NCBI GenBank assembly: GCA_016871415.1
Contig: VHDL01000003.1
Span: 106,400-170,399 of the forward strand
Source of the DNA: Verrucomicrobiota bacterium
GTDB taxonomy: Bacteria; Verrucomicrobiota; Verrucomicrobiia; Opitutales; UBA953
Length of the DNA: 64,000 bases
Direction of reading: 5' to 3'
Shown: piece by piece, positions 58,725 through 64,000 of the stretch
Layout: each line of letters begins with the position of its first letter
Numbering within the stretch: position 1 is the stretch's first letter
The notes under the pieces: generated by a model
Seen by the model: the letters and a program-made list of their open reading frames with translations, nothing else
Databases searched by the model: none
Told to the model about the DNA's origin: nothing
Program-made: the position numbers and the translations under genes

Positions 58725-59263
58725 TCCAGTCCCAGCTGCTGACGGCCTTCTTCGGAGATCATCCGCGGATTCCAAACCGGGTCCCAGACGATCTCCACCT
58801 CGGCCGACTCCACGCCCGGGAGCGACTCCAGTTTCGCCTTGGCGTCGCCGGCGATGACCGGGCCCATGCCGCATCCCTGCGCGGTGAGGGTCATCTTGAC
58901 CGCCACGCGCTTGCCCTTCGCGCCGTCGGCGATCGCGAGATGATAGATGAGGCCGAGGTCGACGATGTTGACGGGAATCTCGGGATCGAAGCAGCCCTTG
59001 AGGGCCTGCCACAGCGCGTCCTCGTCCAGCGGTCCGGCGGACGTCGGAGCGGAAGGCGAGACGGCGTAACGATTCGCGGCTTCGGCGCCCAGGGCGTCGA
59101 GGTCGCCGCTGGCGATGCGGAACAGCCCCATGGGCGTGCGTACGGTGACGTTCCCTCCGAGGGCCTGCGTCACGTGCACGACCGCGCCCTTCTCCAGCAC
59201 CACGAGGTCCCCGGAAGGAATCACTGATGCCTGGCAGTCCCGGATGAGCGTGATTTCCGACAT
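58721..59263 (-). CDS. sufT: Iron-sulfur cluster assembly protein SufT (MIP18-like domain)
   Basis: The 180-residue protein has an N-terminal beta region (IPSGDLVVLEKGAVVHVTQAL and GGNVTVRT) and a C-terminal MIP18/DUF59 domain: LWQALKGCFDPEIPVNIVDLGLIY, then LTAQGCGMGPVIAGDAK and VESAEVEIVWDPVWNPRMIS. This is the SufT layout, involved in iron-sulfur cluster maturation or delivery. It is co-translated with hemW. The gene precedes the divergent cytochrome gene at 59389. Confidence 0.92.
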   Translation of the reverse strand: MSEITLIRDCQASVIPSGDLVVLEKGAVVHVTQALGGNVTVRTPMGLFRIASGDLDALGAEAANRYAVSPSAPTSAGPLDEDALWQALKGCFDPEIPVNIVDLGLIYHLAIADGAKGKRVAVKMTLTAQGCGMGPVIAGDAKAKLESLPGVESAEVEIVWDPVWNPRMISEEGRQQLGLE

Positions 59264-59388
59264 GGCTCCAACCTTGGCGTTCCACGTGCGGACGCAAGCG
59301 TGCTCGAAGGAGGGATGTGCGTTTGGCGGTGGCGGGGTTGCGCAGGGGAGGGGAGTCCGAGATTGAGGCCGCCCGCACCGCCGCCACG

Positions 59389-62300
59389 ATGCTCCCCATG
59401 CCCCTGCTCCGTCTCATGGCGCCGCTGTTCGCCGCCGTCTGTTCCGCCGCCCCCGTCTCCATCTTCGACGGGCGCAGCCTCGCCGGTTGGGAGGGCGACG
59501 CCGCCTGGTGGCGCGCGGAGGCGGGCGAGATCCGCGGCGGGCGCGACGGCGAGAAGGTGCCCAAGAACCTCTTCCTCGCCACGGAGAAGTCCTACCAGAA
59601 CTTCGAACTCACGCTGAAGGTCCGCCTCACCGGCACCGGGTTCGTGAACGGCGGCATCCAGATCCGCAGCGTCCGCGTGCCCGGCAGCACCGAGATGTCC
59701 GGCTACCAGTGCGACTACGGTCCCGGCTGGTACGGCAAGCTCTACGACGAGAGCCGGCGCAACCGCGTCATCTCCGACGTGCTCGACGCGGCCGCGCTCA
59801 AGGCCGCGGTCAAGGAGGGCGACTGGAACGCGTATCGCATCCGCGCCGAGGGCCCGCGCATCCGCACCTGGATCAACGGTGTGCAGGCCCAGGATTACGT
59901 CGAGAAGGAGGCCGGCATCGCGCAGGACGGACGCATCGGCATCCAGCTCCATTCGGGAGGGGTGGCCGCCGTGCAGGCCAAGGACGTGATGATCGAGGAG
60001 CTGCCGCCGACTCCGGGGGCGCCCGTCTGGGCTTCGCTTCCGCCGGTGAAGCCCGCGGAGCCCAAGGCCAAGGCCGCGCCCAAGGCCGCTCCGCGCGACA
60101 TCAGTTACAACGCGGTGGAAGGCGTGCGACGCACGGCCGAGGAACAGCGGAAGCTCTTCCGGCTGCCCGAAGGATTCACGATCGAGCTGGTCGCCAAGGA
60201 GTCCGACGGCTTCGGCAAGTTCGTCATGCTCGTGTTCGACCAGCGCGGCCGCGCCTGGTCCGGCACGGCCCTGGAGTATCCGGTCGACGCCAACGAGAAC
60301 CCCGCCGCGGCGGAAGCGCTCTACAAGTCGAAGGCGCGCGACAAGGTCGTGGTCTTCGACACGCCCTTCGCCCCGGGGCCGCAGAAGCCGCGCGTCTTCG
60401 CCGACGGACTCGCCATCCCCGAGGGCGTGCTGCCCCACCGGGACGGCGCGGTGGTCCAGCACGGACGCGACGTGGTGTTCTTGGGCGACGCCGACGGCGA
60501 CGGCCGCGCGGATTCACGGCAGGTGCTGCTGACCGGCTTCGGCATCCAGGACAGCCACCTCTTCCCGCACCAGTTCACGCGCGCGCCCTGGGGATGGTTC
60601 TGGCTCGCGCAGGGCGCCTTCAACAGCGGCAAGGTGGTCACGACCAAGGGCGACGTCACGGACTTTCCCAATACGCGCATGGCGCGCTTCCGTCCCGACG
60701 GCAGCTTCTTCGAGCCGACCAGCACCGGTCCCTGCAACATCTGGGGGCTCGCCATGACGGGCGAGGGCGAGGTCTTCATCCAGGAGGCTAATGACTTCGG
60801 CTATCCGGTGATCCCTTTCCATGAGTACGCCTGGTATCCGGGCTGCGCCGACCGTCTGGCGAAGTCCTATCAGCCTCCGTTCCCGGTGCAGGCGCCCGAT
60901 TTCAAGATGGGCGGGACGGGCCTGAGCGGACTCGCGCTCTCCGATGCCGGCGTCTGGCCCGCGGGCTTCGACGGGGTGATGTACGTCGCCAATCCGATCA
61001 CGTCCAAGGTGAACGCGGTGCGTCAGCATCGCGCGGGTTCCGGCTACCGGCTCGAGAAGCTCGAGGACCTGGTGAGCTGCGAGGACCCGTTCTTCCGTCC
61101 GATCGCCATGACGATGGGCCCCGACGGCTGCCTCTACGTGGTCGACTGGTACAACAAGATCATCAGCCACAACGAGGTCGCCCGCAACCACCCCGACCGC
61201 GACAAGCAGTCCGGCCGCATCTGGCGCATACGCCCCAAGGGCTTCACGCCGGCCGCGGTTCCGGATTACACGAAGCTGACGTCCGCCGAACTCGTCGCGC
61301 GCCTGGGCTCGAAGATCGCCGCCGACTCCCATCTCGCCTGGCAGACGCTCGCCGACCGCCGCGATGAAGGCGAGGCGCTTGAGGCCGTGCTCGCGGCGAT
61401 CGTCTCGGACGCCGCCGCTCCGGCCGCCCGACGCATCCAGGCCCTCTGGGTGCTGGGAGAACACGGCCGCAAGATCGCTCCGCTGGCTCAGCGATTGCTT
61501 TCTGACGCGAACCGCAACGTCCGCCGTGAGGCCGTGAACGGCATCCGGCACGTCGGCGCCTGGGAGCCGCACCTCGGCGACCTGGTCGCGCTGGCCGACG
61601 ACCCTGACGCGGAAGTCCGCGCCGCCGCCATCAAGGCCCTGGGCGAGGCCTCGGCCAAGTCCTCCGCCGCGCTCGGCGCCCTGATGAGTTTCGCCAGGCC
61701 TTCGTTGGACGCGCCGATGGCGCCTGACCGTCGCGGACAGCCCGCCAAGGCCGGCGTGGCCTATGAGCGGGAGTTCGAGCGCTTCCTCGTGCGCATGTAC
61801 TTCGAGCGTCAGCCCGAGGCGATCGCAGCCTTCCTCGCCTCCGACGCCGCCCGGTCGCTGCCCGCGGAGGGACGCATGTTCGCCGCGCTCGCGCTCGACC
61901 CCAAGGTCGGCGCGCCCCTCGTCGCGAGGCTGGTCGGCCAGCTCTCCCGTGCGCCCGGTTCCGACGAACTTCTCGCCGTGGCCAAGACCCTGGACCAGCC
62001 TGAGAGCGCGGCGGTCCTGCGCAAGCTGCTGGCCGACGCGGCGGTGCGCGTCCGCGTGGTCGAGCTGCTGCTCGCTTTCCGCACCGACCTCGACGCCGCC
62101 AAGGTGGGCCCCGTCGTCGCCGAGGTGGCCCGCACGCTCCTCGCGCAGGATGCGGCCGCCCGCTCACTGGCCGTGCAGCTGATCGGAGGCTTCCAACTCT
62201 CTGCGTTCGAGGAGGACGTCCTGGCGCTCCTCGGACGTGAGGATGCCCGCAAGGAGGCGCTCATTGCCCTCCAGCAGCTGCGCACGTCCAAGCCCTCGGC

Positions 62301-63666
62301 CCTCCTGCCGTTCATCGGCAAGTCCGTGCCCGACGTGTCGCGTCTCGCGCTCGCCGCGCTCGTCGCCTCGCGTTCCGATGAGGCGTCCGGACTCGCGTTG
62401 AAGCTCTACCCCGGGCTCGACCTCAATGACCGCAAGTCCGTGCTCGAGGGACTCAGCGGCACCAAGGCCGGAGCCAAGGCCGTGGCCGGCGGTCTGGCTG
62501 CGGGCATCGTGGCCGCCGCGGAGGTCGACCCTTCCGCGGCCGAAAAGCTCGCCATCGCCCTCGGCGACGGACCTGAGCTGGCCGACGTCTCCGCTCGGCT
62601 GGGCAGCGTCTTCCGCAGCGTGCTCGTGCTCGACGGATCCAACGATGCCGTCGCCAGGGGTGGGCTCGCGCTCAAAGGTCCATTCACCGTGGAGACCTGG
62701 GTGCGCCTCGACGGCAAGGTCGACAACAACGACAGCATCCTCGGAGCCCGGGGCGTGCTGGATCTGAACTTCGCCGGCGGAATCTTCCGCGCCTATCTCG
62801 GCGCCGAGATCCGTGACGCCGTCGTCTCTTCCAGGCCGATATCTTCCGGCATCTGGACCCATGTGGCCGTCACCCGCGACGCGCAGGGCGTGCTGCGCCT
62901 CTTCCAGGACGGCGAACTCACCGGCACCGCCAAGGCCGCCCATGGCCATGACCTCGCCGGGCTCACCATCGCCTGGTCCACGCCGCAGGGCGGCACGCAG
63001 GGCGCTCTCGCCGAGTACCGCGTTTGGAACGTCGAACGCAAGCCCGCCGAAGTGCGGTCCCACATGACCCGCACCTTCGCCAGTGAGAAGACGGCTCCGG
63101 CCGGCCTCGTGTTCCTTTCCGCCGCCGGTGACGCCGCCTGGGGCAAACTGGGCAAGGGAGCCCGCATCGCGCGCACCACTGACGCGCCCCCGCTCCTCAA
63201 CGCCTCGCAGTTCTCGGCCCTCGAGGCCAAGACCGCCCGTTTCACCGCGCTCGCCGCCAAGGGCGGTGATGCCGCGAAGGGCAGGGCGCTGGCCGCGCTC
63301 TGCCAGTCCTGCCATGTGATCAACGGCCAGGGCGGACAGATCGGACCCAATCTCTCCGGAGCCGGCGCCATGGGCATGGAGGCCGTCATCCGCAACATCA
63401 TCGACCCCAACGCCGCGATCGAAGCCGCCTACCGCATCTTCCGTCTCGAGACCCGGACGGGCGAGGTCATCGAGGCCTTCTACGTCTCGGAGGACGCCAC
63501 GGCCTACGTCATCCGCCAGCCCGGCGGACCCGACCGGCGCGTGCCCAAGGCGGAGGTGCGCTCGACCAAGTATCTGCGCCGCTCGCTCATGCCTGAAGGA
63601 CTGCTCGACGGCTTCGCTGACGATCAGATCGCCGACCTCTTCGCCTATCTGAAGACGTTGAAGTAG
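59389..63666 (+). CDS. Secreted multidomain PVC-type c-type cytochrome with DUF1080, propeller, HEAT and LamG domains
   Basis: The 1425-residue protein starts with a signal peptide (MLPMPLLRLMAPLFAAVCSA). Domains in order: DUF1080 (about 20-205, FDGRSLAGWEGD to AVQAKDVMIEEL), a PVC membrane-bound-dehydrogenase-type propeller (about 240-630, with GTALEYPVDANENPA, DADGDGRAD and VVDWYNKIISHNE), HEAT repeats (about 640-1050), a LamG fold (about 1078-1245), and a C-terminal PVC haem domain with C1305-x-x-C1308-H1309 (CQSCHVING). Such proteins are hallmarks of Verrucomicrobiota and Planctomycetes and probably oxidise sugars in the periplasm. ATG 59398 is an alternative start. Confidence 0.92.
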   Translation: MLPMPLLRLMAPLFAAVCSAAPVSIFDGRSLAGWEGDAAWWRAEAGEIRGGRDGEKVPKNLFLATEKSYQNFELTLKVRLTGTGFVNGGIQIRSVRVPGSTEMSGYQCDYGPGWYGKLYDESRRNRVISDVLDAAALKAAVKEGDWNAYRIRAEGPRIRTWINGVQAQDYVEKEAGIAQDGRIGIQLHSGGVAAVQAKDVMIEELPPTPGAPVWASLPPVKPAEPKAKAAPKAAPRDISYNAVEGVRRTAEEQRKLFRLPEGFTIELVAKESDGFGKFVMLVFDQRGRAWSGTALEYPVDANENPAAAEALYKSKARDKVVVFDTPFAPGPQKPRVFADGLAIPEGVLPHRDGAVVQHGRDVVFLGDADGDGRADSRQVLLTGFGIQDSHLFPHQFTRAPWGWFWLAQGAFNSGKVVTTKGDVTDFPNTRMARFRPDGSFFEPTSTGPCNIWGLAMTGEGEVFIQEANDFGYPVIPFHEYAWYPGCADRLAKSYQPPFPVQAPDFKMGGTGLSGLALSDAGVWPAGFDGVMYVANPITSKVNAVRQHRAGSGYRLEKLEDLVSCEDPFFRPIAMTMGPDGCLYVVDWYNKIISHNEVARNHPDRDKQSGRIWRIRPKGFTPAAVPDYTKLTSAELVARLGSKIAADSHLAWQTLADRRDEGEALEAVLAAIVSDAAAPAARRIQALWVLGEHGRKIAPLAQRLLSDANRNVRREAVNGIRHVGAWEPHLGDLVALADDPDAEVRAAAIKALGEASAKSSAALGALMSFARPSLDAPMAPDRRGQPAKAGVAYEREFERFLVRMYFERQPEAIAAFLASDAARSLPAEGRMFAALALDPKVGAPLVARLVGQLSRAPGSDELLAVAKTLDQPESAAVLRKLLADAAVRVRVVELLLAFRTDLDAAKVGPVVAEVARTLLAQDAAARSLAVQLIGGFQLSAFEEDVLALLGREDARKEALIALQQLRTSKPSALLPFIGKSVPDVSRLALAALVASRSDEASGLALKLYPGLDLNDRKSVLEGLSGTKAGAKAVAGGLAAGIVAAAEVDPSAAEKLAIALGDGPELADVSARLGSVFRSVLVLDGSNDAVARGGLALKGPFTVETWVRLDGKVDNNDSILGARGVLDLNFAGGIFRAYLGAEIRDAVVSSRPISSGIWTHVAVTRDAQGVLRLFQDGELTGTAKAAHGHDLAGLTIAWSTPQGGTQGALAEYRVWNVERKPAEVRSHMTRTFASEKTAPAGLVFLSAAGDAAWGKLGKGARIARTTDAPPLLNASQFSALEAKTARFTALAAKGGDAAKGRALAALCQSCHVINGQGGQIGPNLSGAGAMGMEAVIRNIIDPNAAIEAAYRIFRLETRTGEVIEAFYVSEDATAYVIRQPGGPDRRVPKAEVRSTKYLRRSLMPEGLLDGFADDQIADLFAYLKTLK

Positions 63667-63809
63667 GATTGCAGGGCCAAGGCTTGGGCCAGTAGGTGCC
63701 GGAGCAAGGCGGTGGGAGGGTTCTCCTGTCGCCTGTTCTAGCCCTAACCCTAGCCCTATCAGGCCTTCTTCGCTTGCCGAAGGGGCGGGGCGGCATACGG
63801 CTTGAAGTC
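63667..63809 (+). other. Intergenic spacer before argS
   Basis: No gene is seen. It includes a short CTAGCCCTAACCCTAGCCCTA-like tract (63738-63758) and the argS promoter candidate at its end. Confidence 0.7.
63774..63801 (+). promoter_or_regulatory. Candidate near-leaderless promoter of argS
   Basis: TTGCCG (63774-63779), 16 bases, TACGGC (63796-63801), 8 bases before the ATG. Confidence 0.4.
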
Positions 63810-64000
63810 ATGTCCGTCTGGTTTAATCCCGCACGTGAGCTCGACGCCCTTCTGAGGCGCGCCGCCGAGTCCGTGCCCGCGCTGGGTGCCGGCTTCAATC
63901 CGGAGCTAAAGCCTTCCGACCCCCGCCACGCCGACTTCCAGGCCAACGGCGTGCTCGCGGCGGCGAAGCAGGCGAAGGCCAATCCGCGCGCCCTCGCCAC
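63810..64000 (+). CDS. argS: Arginyl-tRNA synthetase, N-terminal part (3' end outside window)
   Basis: The 63 codons visible encode the start of the N-terminal Add1 domain: MSVWFNPARELDALLRRA, then PSDPRHADFQANGVLAAAKQ, matching the family pattern P-x-D-P-x-x-x-D-F/Y-Q-x-N-x-x-x-x-x-A-K. Start ATG 63810 lies 8 bases after a candidate -10. The catalytic domain is outside the window. Confidence 0.85.
   Translation, partial: MSVWFNPARELDALLRRAAESVPALGAGFNPELKPSDPRHADFQANGVLAAAKQAKANPRALA

Noticed and set aside
63738..63758. CTAGCCCTAACCCTAGCCCTA-like tract resembling a telomere repeat
   Set aside because: It is only three degenerate units, at a normal intergenic spacer with genes on both sides, so it does not mark a chromosome end.

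Overview
This is a GC-rich chromosomal window from a bacterium that is most likely a member of the Verrucomicrobiota, Opitutae-like. The clearest pointers are a giant secreted protein joining a DUF1080 (3-keto-disaccharide hydrolase) domain, a PVC-type propeller, HEAT repeats, a LamG domain and a C-terminal cytochrome c CxxCH site (59389-63666), a second DUF1080 protein, Gram-negative envelope genes, and FabV, SufT and an EttA-type ABC-F protein. No plasmid, phage or CRISPR structure is visible. Almost every base is in a gene and intergenic gaps are short.

Layout. 1-5112: end of rpoB, complete rpoC and a strong terminator. 5189-10312: an outer-membrane barrel, a Wza-type export lipoprotein and a Wzc-type tyrosine autokinase (an exopolysaccharide export set without glycosyltransferases), then an M48 lipoprotein protease. 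10321-20609: sppA, an uncharacterised 482-residue protein plus a membrane protein, a LysR regulator, yggS-recN, an SDR, hpf, mpl and a small, apparently frameshifted membrane ORF. 20612-23228 (minus strand): nrnA-truB-ribF, overlapping by 4 bases at each junction. 23365-28381: clpC, DUF423, glutathione peroxidase and SulP. 28382-30365: a small lipoprotein, an unusually AT-rich gap, an RNase D-like nuclease with a ferredoxin-like protein, and tRNA-Ala(GGC). 30373-32932 (minus): a secreted protein, acyl carrier protein and ketosynthase. 33030-34591: mcsA-mcsB. 34595-38661 (minus): nusA-infB-rbfA with a terminator-like hairpin in the nusA leader. 38833-46312: ettA, then mfd-PPIase-malQ. 46396-52826: propeller protein, parA, fabV, aminotransferase, rpmB, dgkA, rpoZ, smpB and trmL. 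52822-53369: a four-helix-bundle gene between 42-bp inverted repeats. 53416-64000: DUF3050, DUF1080, an STN-like protein, a glutamate-type symporter, EamA, hemW-sufT, the giant PVC cytochrome and the start of argS.

Functional themes. Much of the window is the information-processing core: RNA polymerase beta, beta' and omega, NusA, IF-2, RbfA, TruB, HPF, EttA, SmpB, TrmL, L28, Mfd and RecN. Protein quality control is represented by ClpC and the McsA/McsB arginine-phosphorylation pair, with no CtsR repressor in view. The usual nusA-infB-rbfA-nrnA-truB-ribF block is split by about 11 kb carrying clpC, mcsAB, tRNA-Ala and the ketosynthase/ACP pair.

Most notable observations. (1) The inverted-repeat-flanked four-helix-bundle gene looks like a small mobile cassette related in logic to 23S rRNA intervening sequences. 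(2) The RpoC sequence lacks all four cysteines of the second zinc site. (3) A repeated promoter pattern, TTGnnn-16/17 bases-weak -10 box, often lies only 6-9 bases before the start codon and suggests leaderless or near-leaderless transcripts. (4) A possible attenuator sits in front of nusA. Function calls come from reading motifs by eye; no database search was run.
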